The translations under genes and the position numbers were made by a program. Under the pieces are notes generated by a model. The model was not told where the DNA came from. It did no database searches and worked only from the letters and a program-made list of their open reading frames with translations. Below are positions 6,578-15,308 of a DNA stretch of 23,918 nucleotides, piece after piece (within the stretch, counting starts at the first letter, position 1; every line of letters begins with the position of its first letter). The stretch is taken from assembly GCA_002371785.1 (NCBI GenBank), contig DFGU01000088.1, positions 1 through 23,918 of the forward strand, written 5' to 3'. The stretch comes from Bacteroidales bacterium UBA3742 (GTDB taxonomy: Bacteria > Bacteroidota > Bacteroidia > Bacteroidales > Paludibacteraceae).

Positions 6578-7740
6578 TTGAGCATAGCCAATACCTTGGG
6601 GTATAGTGATTTATGATAGCTTTGCGCGTTGATGTTGCTGTTATGCCAGAGCAGATTCAGTTCGCCATGATGCATGCGGACCTTGTCGATGATTTGTTGG
6701 CAAAGGAAGTAGGCCTCATCTTCTGTTAGGTGCATATATTTCTCCTCGCTGAGTGTGGTATCCATGATCATAAGCGGATGGAGCGTCAGGCCTGTGAGCG
6801 TCCAACTCTCCGGGTCAATCCAGCGTATCGGACGTGTGGTCTGCAGTCGAAAACCGGCACGGTCTGCAAAGCCCATCGTGAAATCGTCGGTGTAACCTAA
6901 CTCGCAGAGGGAACGCATCTTAGGAATTGGGCATCGCAAGTAATGGCAACGCTGGAACACCACGGGATGTGCGGCCGTCTTGTCCGGGATGATGCGTTGC
7001 GCAAGGTCGTAATAGCTGTTGTGTATGCCGGTGAATGCACCCTGGGAAAGAAGCCATTTATTCAGTTGCTGAAAATCACGTCCACGCAGACGGTATTGCG
7101 GGTAGTCGTAGCCATGACCAAAGGCCATCTTGATGAAATAGATGGCTTGTGCATCAGCTACTTGACGGTCCTGCTCCACGAGCCAGGGGAAGGTATATAG
7201 CGGGTCGTGATGAATATCTTTCCATGCCCGAACTACTTGCCGCCACTCGCCGCGCATGATTCCGCCAAGCGTACCGCGCAACGAACGGTATTGGGTGAGT
7301 GCATCGATGTCGTGCGTGAGATAAATCTGCGAGAATCCTGGGGTAGGCAGGGGCAACTCCAGGCATTTCATCAGTACGCGGGCGTACTCATCCAATAGGG
7401 GAATGAGCAAGCGGTTGCCACGGCCTAAGATGGAGTGCCGCGCCAAGAAACGATCATGTTCGTCTCGGTCTTTATGGATGATTTCCTCGGCTCGCGAAGC
7501 AAAGAAGAACGTAGCATATACGATGTCGGTATAGATGACGTATTTCCCCTTGGCTACCTGATTGACTACGGCTTTCTGCATGTCCGGAAGGACGATGTCC
7601 TTGCCCATGTGTCCGTTGGGAATGATAAAGACGTCGTACTGGTCCAACTGCTGTGTGTCAGCCGAATAGGCAACCCGATGAGCCGCCTCTTCGTTGCCGT
7701 AACATAGCCATGTGATAATATAGTCAATCAGCGCTTTCAT
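6574..7740 (-). CDS. Polysaccharide-deacetylase-like protein (DUF7033-type)
   Basis: Resembles the Bacteroidota proteins with a distinct N-terminal domain followed by a NodB-like deacetylase domain, which are commonly found in exopolysaccharide loci. The protein has 388 residues. An unrecognised N-terminal region (1-130) precedes YLTHDIDAL at 140-148, which looks like the first metal-binding/catalytic acid motif (HDID in place of FDD). GIHNSYY at 238-244 may supply a metal-ligand His240. LLWHNSNI at 363-370 places His366 near the end, as in the last NodB motif. There is no signal peptide, so it is probably cytoplasmic. I chose the ATG at 7738-7740 because it overlaps the ABC-F stop (ATGA); a further start 21 bases upstream is possible. 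Substrate and activity are inferred, not shown. Confidence 0.75.
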   Translation of the reverse strand: MKALIDYIITWLCYGNEEAAHRVAYSADTQQLDQYDVFIIPNGHMGKDIVLPDMQKAVVNQVAKGKYVIYTDIVYATFFFASRAEEIIHKDRDEHDRFLARHSILGRGNRLLIPLLDEYARVLMKCLELPLPTPGFSQIYLTHDIDALTQYRSLRGTLGGIMRGEWRQVVRAWKDIHHDPLYTFPWLVEQDRQVADAQAIYFIKMAFGHGYDYPQYRLRGRDFQQLNKWLLSQGAFTGIHNSYYDLAQRIIPDKTAAHPVVFQRCHYLRCPIPKMRSLCELGYTDDFTMGFADRAGFRLQTTRPIRWIDPESWTLTGLTLHPLMIMDTTLSEEKYMHLTEDEAYFLCQQIIDKVRMHHGELNLLWHNSNINAQSYHKSLYPKVLAMLK

Positions 7741-9533
7741 GCTTCGTTCAGTAGTTCCCACTCGTACATTTTTTGCTCTATCTGGTGCTTCACCGACTCG
7801 TATTTCTGAAACAGTTCGGCTGTCTGGTTTTCCGGCAGGTTGAGAAGTGCCTCTATCTCGGCTTGTTGTGCCTCCAGACGGGTGATTTCGGTTTCGGTCT
7901 CAGCAATCTGCTTCTCCTTCTTACGTCGAGCAGCCGCTTCCGCTTTCTGGGCTGCGTAGTCGAGTTTGGAAGAAGTCGGCGTATTCTGAATAGCAGGATT
8001 AATCGGCGTACTCGGATTTTTTTTCTCCAGCTCTTGGAGACTATCGATCTTCTTATGACGCAAGAAATCGTATATGCCGCCCAAGTGCTCCCGTACGCGG
8101 CCGCCGCCAAACTCATACACTTTCTCTACCAAACCATCCAGAAAATCACGGTCGTGGCTAACACATATGACCGTACCGTTAAAGTCTTTTAGGGCGGCTT
8201 TCAGAACGTCCTTGGACGGCATGTCCAGGTGATTGGTCGGCTCGTCCAATATGAGCAGGTTGCATGGCTCCAGGAGCAAACGTATCATGGCCAGACGGCT
8301 GCGTTCGCCGCCGCTGAGCACTTTCACTTTCTTGTCGGATGCCTCGCCTCCGAACATAAAAGCGCCCAGTATGTCGCGTATCTTGGTGCGGATATCGCCT
8401 ACGGCTACGTAGTCGATGGTCTCAAAAACGGTCAGGTTTTCGTCCAGCAAGGCCGCCTGATTCTGCGCAAAATAGCCGATCTTTACGTTATGGCCGATTT
8501 TGAGCGTACCGAGGTAGTCGAGTTGGTTCATGATGCACCGTACGAGCGTGGTCTTACCTTCGCCGTTCTTGCCGACGAATGCCACTTTCTCACCGCGACG
8601 GATGGTGAACGTGACATCGTGGAAGACGTTGTGCTCGCCAAAGTCTTTGCGCAGGTCCTCTACGATGAGCGGGAAATCGCCGCTACGTGGTGCAGGCTGA
8701 AAACGCAGGTTCAGCCGTGCTGTATCCTCCAGGTCTACTTCCAGTCGCTCCAGCCGTTCCAACTGCTTGATGCGGCTTTGCACCTGTACGGCCTTGGTGG
8801 CTTTGTAGCGGAAGCGCTCAATAAACTCCTCGGTATCATGAATCATTTTCTGCTGATTCATGTAGGCACGCACCTGTTGCTCATGGCGCTCCTGACGCAG
8901 CGTGACGAACTGAGAGTAGGGGACGTTGTAATCGTAAATGCGTCCCAGCGTAATTTCTATCGTACGGGTGGTGACGTTGTCAATAAAGGCGCGGTCGTGA
9001 CTCACCAGAAGGACGGCACTCGGCGATTGCCGCAAGAAGTCTTCGAGCCACTGTATGGACTCGATGTCCAGGTGGTTGGTAGGCTCGTCCAGTAGCAATA
9101 AGTCGGGATGACGCAGCAGAATCTTAGCCAACTCGATACGCATGCGCCATCCGCCGGAGAACTCTGACAATTGCCTGTCGAAATCACGCCGCTCGAATCC
9201 TAAACCGATGATCGTCCTGTCCATCTCGGCAATACGGCGAGCCTGTTCGGACTCGTCCTCGTGGGCAAACACCGACATCACGTCCTCCCGCAACGTACAG
9301 CCGTCTTGATGCAGCATCACCTGTGGCAAGTAGCCGATGGTCATATCCGTCTCGCGTGAGATGCGACCGGACGTAGGCTGGTACTCCCCGGCTATGAGTC
9401 GGAGCAAGGTCGTCTTGCCGGCACCGTTCTTACCGACTAAGGCAATCCGCTCACGGCGGTTGACCAGCAGCGAGATATCATCCAGTATGGGACGCGAAGC
9501 AAATTCTATGGACAGGTGTTCGATACTAAGCAT
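7737..9533 (-). CDS. ABC-F family ATPase (duplicated ATP-binding cassette)
   Basis: ABC-F proteins are soluble ATPases that mostly act on the ribosome (translation factors or antibiotic-protection proteins), not as transporters. The 598-residue protein has two cassettes. The first has Walker A GKNGAGKT at 34-41, signature FSGGW at 125-129 and Walker B LLLLDEPTNHLD at 145-156. The second has Walker A GKNGEGKT at 321-328, signature LSGGERSR at 406-413 and LILDEPTNHLD at 427-437. A charged inter-domain linker lies at about 205-270, and a C-terminal coiled coil at about 520-598 resembles Uup or YheS. No membrane helix is present. I chose the ATG at 9531-9533 (MLSIEHL); the reading frame is open further upstream, but family members start here. 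It overlaps the preceding gene by eight bases. The subfamily is not certain. Confidence 0.93.
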   Translation of the reverse strand: MLSIEHLSIEFASRPILDDISLLVNRRERIALVGKNGAGKTTLLRLIAGEYQPTSGRISRETDMTIGYLPQVMLHQDGCTLREDVMSVFAHEDESEQARRIAEMDRTIIGLGFERRDFDRQLSEFSGGWRMRIELAKILLRHPDLLLLDEPTNHLDIESIQWLEDFLRQSPSAVLLVSHDRAFIDNVTTRTIEITLGRIYDYNVPYSQFVTLRQERHEQQVRAYMNQQKMIHDTEEFIERFRYKATKAVQVQSRIKQLERLERLEVDLEDTARLNLRFQPAPRSGDFPLIVEDLRKDFGEHNVFHDVTFTIRRGEKVAFVGKNGEGKTTLVRCIMNQLDYLGTLKIGHNVKIGYFAQNQAALLDENLTVFETIDYVAVGDIRTKIRDILGAFMFGGEASDKKVKVLSGGERSRLAMIRLLLEPCNLLILDEPTNHLDMPSKDVLKAALKDFNGTVICVSHDRDFLDGLVEKVYEFGGGRVREHLGGIYDFLRHKKIDSLQELEKKNPSTPINPAIQNTPTSSKLDYAAQKAEAAARRKKEKQIAETETEITRLEAQQAEIEALLNLPENQTAELFQKYESVKHQIEQKMYEWELLNEA

Positions 9534-10608
9534 CCGTTTCGTTCTGCATATTTTTACGATCGATGACACGCCAAAGGATGACGGTCAGGATAGTGGCTAT
9601 CAGGAAGTCCACGCCCACCAGCAACCACATGTTCCAATTCCGCCCCACTACTGCCAAAGCAATGAAGCAAATCGATACGCTGAGCAGCACACACGTGGTC
9701 TGGATATGATTAAGCCCGGTGCGCAACAGCAGATGGTGGATATGGTTCTTGTCGGGGAGGAAAGGCGACTTATGGTGCTTGATGCGGGTCAGGCTGACAC
9801 GGATCGTGTCGAAGAGCGGTACGGTCAGTACGCAGATGGCTACCGCCGGTGCACCGGACATCTGGAAGGCTGTCGGCACCTCGTGATAGGCATTCAATTC
9901 GCAGAAATGGAATACAAAAGCACATAGCACATAGCCCAGTAGCAAAGCCCCTGAATCACCCATGAAAATCTTCTGCTTATGTCCGAATACGTTGAAGATG
10001 AAATACACGGCCAGACTACCTATCAGGCTGATTGCCATGATTGACCATGCCGTCTCTCCTACCAGGCCAAAATAGATGGCAAAGAACAAGCAGTAGATCA
10101 TACCGAGTCCGCTGGCTAGTCCGTCAATACCGTCGATGAGGTTGATGGCATTGATAATAGCTATCAGCACAAAGAGTGAGATCAGGTATGACGGCAGAAT
10201 ACCAATCTGCTCAATTCCCAGAAAACCATGCAGATGGGTTATGCGCATATCCGCAAATCCCACCATAGCTATTCCGGCCAGCATCTCGCCCAGCAGCTTG
10301 CCCAGCGGCGAGAGCACCAGGATATCATCTACCAGTCCGACAGCAACGATAGTAAACACACCAATCAGCAGGAACTGACTCTGCTGCAAGGTGTTGAACT
10401 CAAACAGGAGGTAGGTCAACAGAAAACTGCCGCATATGTCTATACCGCCGATATTGGGGATACTACCCGTGTGGGACATGCGCTTGTTGGGACGCACGAC
10501 AAAGTCTTTTTGCTTGGCAATACGTATCACGAGTGGCATGAAAGCCAATCCTAACAGGAAGGAAAAAATGCCTACCAAATAGAGATGATTATAAAAGAAA
10601 TTGAGCAT
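9526..10608 (-). CDS. MraY/WecA-family phosphoglycosyl transferase (undecaprenyl-phosphate sugar-1-phosphate transferase)
   Basis: Transfers a sugar-1-phosphate (often HexNAc-1-P) from a UDP-sugar to undecaprenyl phosphate, the first membrane step of O-antigen, capsule or glycoprotein glycan synthesis. The 360-residue polytopic protein has about ten to eleven hydrophobic helices. Family motifs are present in order: GLVDD at 91-95, NLIDGIDGLA at 156-165, FMGDSG at 215-220, and the histidine motif KNHIHHLLLR. Asp94, Asp95, Asp159, Asp162 and Asp218 are the likely Mg2+ or catalytic residues. It is not MraY-specific in sequence; WecA/TagO-like is the better fit. Its ATG directly abuts the TAA of the preceding CapD-like gene, which suggests that both act on the same UDP-sugar. 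Confidence 0.92.
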   Translation of the reverse strand: MLNFFYNHLYLVGIFSFLLGLAFMPLVIRIAKQKDFVVRPNKRMSHTGSIPNIGGIDICGSFLLTYLLFEFNTLQQSQFLLIGVFTIVAVGLVDDILVLSPLGKLLGEMLAGIAMVGFADMRITHLHGFLGIEQIGILPSYLISLFVLIAIINAINLIDGIDGLASGLGMIYCLFFAIYFGLVGETAWSIMAISLIGSLAVYFIFNVFGHKQKIFMGDSGALLLGYVLCAFVFHFCELNAYHEVPTAFQMSGAPAVAICVLTVPLFDTIRVSLTRIKHHKSPFLPDKNHIHHLLLRTGLNHIQTTCVLLSVSICFIALAVVGRNWNMWLLVGVDFLIATILTVILWRVIDRKNMQNETDA

Positions 10609-12561
10609 TTATTTGTCGAGTTGTTCGTAGATGGAATTATTACTAATATATTCAGGTACAAGCTGTTTCATCATTTGTACGGTCATAAAAGGCTTGTTGC
10701 TGTGGGCAATCTCAATCAGGGCTTCGATACGCGGTTTGACCTCGTCGTACTGCTCTTCGCGAACACGTGCCACCAGGATCTTCTCGTTTTCGGTGGGCAG
10801 CGTGGTCTCTTTCTGATTCAGCAGTTCCTCGTACAGTTTCTCACCCGGACGCAGACCCGTGAAGACAATAGGTATCTCTTCGCTCGGCGTATAACCGGCC
10901 AGGCGAATCATGTTCTTGGCCAGATCCAGAATCTTGACCGGTTGTCCCATGTCGAATACAAATATCTCGCCGCCCTTACCCAGCGTGGATGCCTCTAACA
11001 CCAGCGTACAGGCCTCGGGGATGGTCATGAAGTAACGGATGATATCCGGATGCGTTACGGTGACCGGTCCTCCTGCAGCAATCTGTTTTTTGAAGTAGGG
11101 GATGACCGAGCCGTTGGAGCCCAAGACGTTACCAAAACGCGTCGTGATGAACTTCGTGCATTCCGGATCCGTCGCGTGCAACTTGTTAAACAACGACTGC
11201 ACATAAATCTCAGCGATGCGCTTGCTTGCACCCATGATGTTGGTTGGATTTACCGCTTTGTCCGTCGAGATCATGACAAATCGGTCGGTCTTGTATTGTA
11301 CGGCCAGATCGGCCATATTCTTGGTGCCCAGTACGTTGGCAATGATGGCCTCGTTGGGGTAGTTCTCCATCAGCGGCACATGTTTGTAGGCGGCTGCATG
11401 GAAGACGATATCCGGACGAAACTCATTGAACACCTGCTCGATACGTTGACGGTCCCGTACATCGGCTATTACCGGAATGAAACGAGCCTGCGGGTACTGG
11501 TTCTTCAGGTCAAGCACCAAGTCGTGCAGAGGAGACTCGGCCATTTCCAGCAGTACGATGGCACGCGGTCGGAATTTCTGCACCTGGCGCACCAGTTCGC
11601 TACCTATACTACCGGCCGCACCGCTGATCAGCACCACTTTCTTCTGCATAGTATGCAGCACGTTGTCAGTATTAATCTGTATGGTAGGACGCTCCAACAG
11701 GTCCTCAATCTGTATCGAATCAATACGTCCGATACGCTTCATGTCCACCTCCTGACCATTCTCCAGTTGCGTGAAATAGGGGGTTGTCAGGATGCGTATG
11801 TTATGGTTGATAAATACTTGTAAGTCACGAGCCGGTTGTATCTCGCGCATCTTGATCGGTGAGACGATGACATGGTGGATATTTCGGATTTTCATCCACT
11901 CAAATAGTTTGTCGTTCAGCGGATGTACATGCAGACCCATCAGGTCGTAGTTCTTGCGCTTCTCTGCATCGTCGATGAAGCCGACAGGACGGTACGGTGC
12001 ATTGCCGGCCGAACGCAGCATCTTGGCGATCGCTATGCCTGCCGACTTGGTACCGTAGATCATCACCTTCGGACTACCGGATGCATGCTGATAGAGCATC
12101 TCATACAGGGTCTTAACGCCTACGCGCAAACAGAAAAGCAAGACGAAGGCGATAGGCATATAGATGGCTATCAGCGAGTTGAGTAGCAACTGATGATTTG
12201 CCAGATGGTTGTATGCATAGTTGAAGATCAATAGCACCACGCCGCAACAAACCACTGCAAAAAGCGACTTGATGGTATCTATAAACGTCGAGTAACGCAG
12301 AATACCAGAATAGGTATGAAACAGCCAGAAGCAGGCTGTCTGCATAACTACCACAATCAGGAATTGTTGCCATGCCGCCAACACACCTCCGGGCAATATC
12401 TCATAGGAGAATGCCCCATATCCTATCCACAGACTCGTCCAAAAGGCCACCGATACCAGTACGATATCGATCAGCAGCACACCCCAACGCGGCAAATAAC
12501 TGGCATCGGGTATGTGGGCAAAAATGTCCGAATTACGGATTTCGTTTCGTTTGCTTATCAT
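10609..12561 (-). CDS. CapD/FlaA1-type polysaccharide biosynthesis protein (UDP-sugar 4,6-dehydratase-like)
   Basis: Membrane-anchored short-chain dehydrogenase/reductase that in this family makes 4-keto-6-deoxy sugars, typically from UDP-GlcNAc (as in WbpM or PglF). The 650-residue protein has about four N-terminal helices (roughly 25-50, 65-85, 97-117, 128-148). A CoA-binding-like domain follows (about 160-270). The catalytic domain has the NAD motif GAAGSIG at 314-320, STDKAVNPTN at 432-441 and the M-x3-K pair (Met443, Lys447) that replaces the usual Tyr-x3-Lys. RFGNVLGSNGSVIP (475-488) and RPGEKLYEEL (571-580) confirm the family. The ATG at 12559-12561 starts eight bases after uvrA. The product probably feeds the WecA-like transferase next door. 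The exact sugar is inferred. Confidence 0.93.
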   Translation of the reverse strand: MISKRNEIRNSDIFAHIPDASYLPRWGVLLIDIVLVSVAFWTSLWIGYGAFSYEILPGGVLAAWQQFLIVVVMQTACFWLFHTYSGILRYSTFIDTIKSLFAVVCCGVVLLIFNYAYNHLANHQLLLNSLIAIYMPIAFVLLFCLRVGVKTLYEMLYQHASGSPKVMIYGTKSAGIAIAKMLRSAGNAPYRPVGFIDDAEKRKNYDLMGLHVHPLNDKLFEWMKIRNIHHVIVSPIKMREIQPARDLQVFINHNIRILTTPYFTQLENGQEVDMKRIGRIDSIQIEDLLERPTIQINTDNVLHTMQKKVVLISGAAGSIGSELVRQVQKFRPRAIVLLEMAESPLHDLVLDLKNQYPQARFIPVIADVRDRQRIEQVFNEFRPDIVFHAAAYKHVPLMENYPNEAIIANVLGTKNMADLAVQYKTDRFVMISTDKAVNPTNIMGASKRIAEIYVQSLFNKLHATDPECTKFITTRFGNVLGSNGSVIPYFKKQIAAGGPVTVTHPDIIRYFMTIPEACTLVLEASTLGKGGEIFVFDMGQPVKILDLAKNMIRLAGYTPSEEIPIVFTGLRPGEKLYEELLNQKETTLPTENEKILVARVREEQYDEVKPRIEALIEIAHSNKPFMTVQMMKQLVPEYISNNSIYEQLDK

Positions 12562-12569
12562 GTGTATCT

Positions 12570-15308
12570 CTATTTTATCAATTCACGGATGTATTTCCCC
12601 GTATAACTCTTTTCGCATTGCGCCAGATCCTCCGGCGTACCTTCAAACACCAGGTAACCTCCCTCTTCGCCGCCTTCCGGACCCAAGTCGATCACGTGGT
12701 CTGCGGCCAGAATGACAGAGGCGTTATGCTCGATGACGATGACCGTATGTCCCTTGCTTATCAGCGCGTTGAGTGCTTTTAGGAGCACCTGTATATCCTT
12801 GTGATGCAATCCTGTCGTAGGTTCGTCGAACACAAATACCGTGGCTGACTGATTCTCTTGTGCCAAGAAGCTTGCGAGCTTGACACGTTGGCTCTCGCCG
12901 CCTGACAGCGTACTGCTGGATTGTCCCAACTGGATGTATCCGATACCGACATCCTGCAGCGGTTTCAGGCGCTGCACGATCTTCTTGCAGTCCGGATCTT
13001 CACCAAAGAAATCAATCGCCTGATTGATGGTCATCGTTAGTACATCGTATATCGACTTACCGCGATAGTGTACGTCCAGTATGTCCTGCTTGAAGCGCTT
13101 GCCGTGACATTGTTCGCACGTGATTGTCAAGTCGGCCATAAACTGCATCTCTATCGTGATCGTGCCTTCGCCTTCGCATTCCTCGCAACGTCCGCCGGGT
13201 GTGTTAAAGCTGAAATGCGCCGGTGTGAGTCCCAACTGTTTGGCCAAGGGCTGCTCGGCAAACAAGCGGCGTATCTCATCGTATGCTTTTAGGTAGGTCA
13301 CCGGATTGCTTCGGCTCGATCGGCTCAGCGGATTCTGATCCACAAACTCAATGTTCTTCACGAGGTGCAGACTACCGGTCAGCGACCCGTAATTTCCCGT
13401 ACGTTCCGCCATGCCGCCATAGTGCTTCTTCATGGCGGGGTAGAGCACTTTGCTGATCAGCGACGACTTGCCGCTTCCGCTCACGCCGGTCACGACCGTC
13501 AGCACTCCTAACGGGAACTTGACATTCAGATCCTTGAGGTTGTTCTCGCAGGCATTTGTCAGCTCAATATAGTTGTTCCATTTCCGTCGGTGCTGCGGTA
13601 TAGCGTAGTCAAAACGCTCCTTCTGTGGCTTGCCCTCATACACGATCTCTCCGCCGTGACGACCAGCCGCCGGACCGATCTCTATGATATGATCTGCCGC
13701 ACGGATGATCTCCTCGTCATGCTCCACGACCACAATGGTATTTCCCAGATCCCGTAGTTGCTTGAGCACACCGATCAGTCGCTCCGTATCACGTGCATGC
13801 AGGCCGATTGAGGGCTCGTCCAAAACGTATAGCGAACCTACTAGGCTGCTGCCCAACGACTTGGCCAGACTGATGCGCTGACTCTCGCCGCCCGACAAGG
13901 TGTTGCTGCCTCGGTTGAGGGTCAGATAGCCCAGGCCCACATCCTGCATAAATTGCAGACGCGAACGTATCTCGGCCTGCAAATGACGCGTGATCTCTTG
14001 CTCCTGCGGCGTCCATTCCACGTGTTCAAACCAATCGGCCAAACGCGTTATAGGCATCTGAATCAGATCCGTAATGGCCATGCCATGCACCTTCACGTAG
14101 CCCGCTTCGCGGCGTAGCCTTAATCCCATGCAGGTCGGGCATAGGGTCTTGCCCCTGTAACGCGCCAGGATGACGCGATATTGTATCTTAGAGTGCTGCT
14201 TGCTCTCCAGTTCGTGAAAGAAATCATTCAGTCCGCGGAAATAGGCATTTCCCGTCCATATCAGCTGTTTCTGCTGCTCCGTCAGGGCGTAGAAGGGTGT
14301 GTGAATCGGGAAGTCGAACTCGTGGGCACTGTATATCAAGGCCTTGTTCCACTCGCTCATCTTCTCTCCGTGCCAGCATGCGATAGCCTCCTCGTAGATC
14401 GACTTCGACTTGTCCGGTACTACCAGGTCCGGATCAATACCGATCACGTTGCCAAAACCGTTACACTCAGGACATGCACCCATCGGGTTGTTAAAATCAA
14501 ACAGGTGTTCCGAAGGTTCCTGGAACTGGATGCCATCGATCTCAAAACGCTCGGAGAAGATATGTTTCTCTCCCTCTATCCATATGATACACTCCCCGTG
14601 CCCCTCAAAGAAAGCCGTCTGTACCGAGTCGGCAAAATGGTTGCTGGTGGCAGGCTCATGATCCACAACGACACGATCTACCATCAGGTAGGTCTCCGGC
14701 AACAATTGGCCCGTTGTGTCGGTGATGAGGTCGATGGTCTCCTCCGTCAGACGAACGGTCTGACCGGCTTGCAACAGACGTACAAAACCCTCCGCACGCC
14801 ATAGATCCAGTTGCTCGCCCAACGTCCTGTCGTGCAGCACAATAGGGGATAGCAGATAGAGACGCTTGCCCAGCTCTTGCTCCTCCATAAACCGTACGAC
14901 GTCTCGAATCGTATGTCGTCTGACTTCCTTATTGCTCACAGGCGAGTACGTACGACCCACGCGCGCGAACAACAATTTTAGATACTCGTATATCTCCGTC
15001 ACCGAACCTACCGTACTGCGCGGATTGCGATTCGTCACTTTCTGCTGAATAGCGATGGCCGGAGGAATATTGTCGATTCGCTCGACATCGGGCTTTTGCA
15101 TTCTACCCAGGAACTGACGCGCATAGGCCGAGAGACTCTCGACATAACGTCTTTGTCCCTCGGCATATAGCGTATCAAACGCCAGCGACGACTTGCCGCT
15201 ACCGCTCACACCCGTTACTACCGTCAGCCGCTCTTGTGGAATATCCACCGTTACGTGCTTCAGGTTGTGGGTGTTGGCTCCCTGTATGTGTATCTTGCCT
15301 TGCGTCAA
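12570..15308 (-). CDS. uvrA: Excinuclease ABC subunit UvrA
   Basis: UvrA is the damage-recognition ATPase of nucleotide excision repair and loads UvrB onto lesions. The 912-residue protein has the family order: Walker A GVSGSGKS at 33-40, zinc-type pairs CPEC (279-282) and CPTC (390-393), signature LSGGESQR at 471-478, second Walker A at 608-615, and the C-terminal zinc finger Cys708, Cys711, Cys731, Cys734. The length is near normal. The start is a TTG (15306-15308) that overlaps the TGA of the HU-LysM gene as TTGA. An in-frame stop two codons upstream excludes an earlier start, and the protein then begins MTQGKIHIQGANTHNLK as expected. No Shine-Dalgarno site is seen. A uvrA gene inside a glycan-linked operon is unusual. 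Confidence 0.97.
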   Translation of the reverse strand: MTQGKIHIQGANTHNLKHVTVDIPQERLTVVTGVSGSGKSSLAFDTLYAEGQRRYVESLSAYARQFLGRMQKPDVERIDNIPPAIAIQQKVTNRNPRSTVGSVTEIYEYLKLLFARVGRTYSPVSNKEVRRHTIRDVVRFMEEQELGKRLYLLSPIVLHDRTLGEQLDLWRAEGFVRLLQAGQTVRLTEETIDLITDTTGQLLPETYLMVDRVVVDHEPATSNHFADSVQTAFFEGHGECIIWIEGEKHIFSERFEIDGIQFQEPSEHLFDFNNPMGACPECNGFGNVIGIDPDLVVPDKSKSIYEEAIACWHGEKMSEWNKALIYSAHEFDFPIHTPFYALTEQQKQLIWTGNAYFRGLNDFFHELESKQHSKIQYRVILARYRGKTLCPTCMGLRLRREAGYVKVHGMAITDLIQMPITRLADWFEHVEWTPQEQEITRHLQAEIRSRLQFMQDVGLGYLTLNRGSNTLSGGESQRISLAKSLGSSLVGSLYVLDEPSIGLHARDTERLIGVLKQLRDLGNTIVVVEHDEEIIRAADHIIEIGPAAGRHGGEIVYEGKPQKERFDYAIPQHRRKWNNYIELTNACENNLKDLNVKFPLGVLTVVTGVSGSGKSSLISKVLYPAMKKHYGGMAERTGNYGSLTGSLHLVKNIEFVDQNPLSRSSRSNPVTYLKAYDEIRRLFAEQPLAKQLGLTPAHFSFNTPGGRCEECEGEGTITIEMQFMADLTITCEQCHGKRFKQDILDVHYRGKSIYDVLTMTINQAIDFFGEDPDCKKIVQRLKPLQDVGIGYIQLGQSSSTLSGGESQRVKLASFLAQENQSATVFVFDEPTTGLHHKDIQVLLKALNALISKGHTVIVIEHNASVILAADHVIDLGPEGGEEGGYLVFEGTPEDLAQCEKSYTGKYIRELIK

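Noticed and set aside
7741..7761. Longer deacetylase start (MGTTERS)
   Set aside because: The ATG at 7740 gives the ATGA overlap seen at the next junction of the cluster, and the longer form adds residues that look like the ABC-F gene end read in another frame.
8229..9095. A 288-codon plus-strand open frame opposite the ABC-F gene
   Set aside because: No motif, no promoter, and it lies fully inside a well-supported ABC-F gene.
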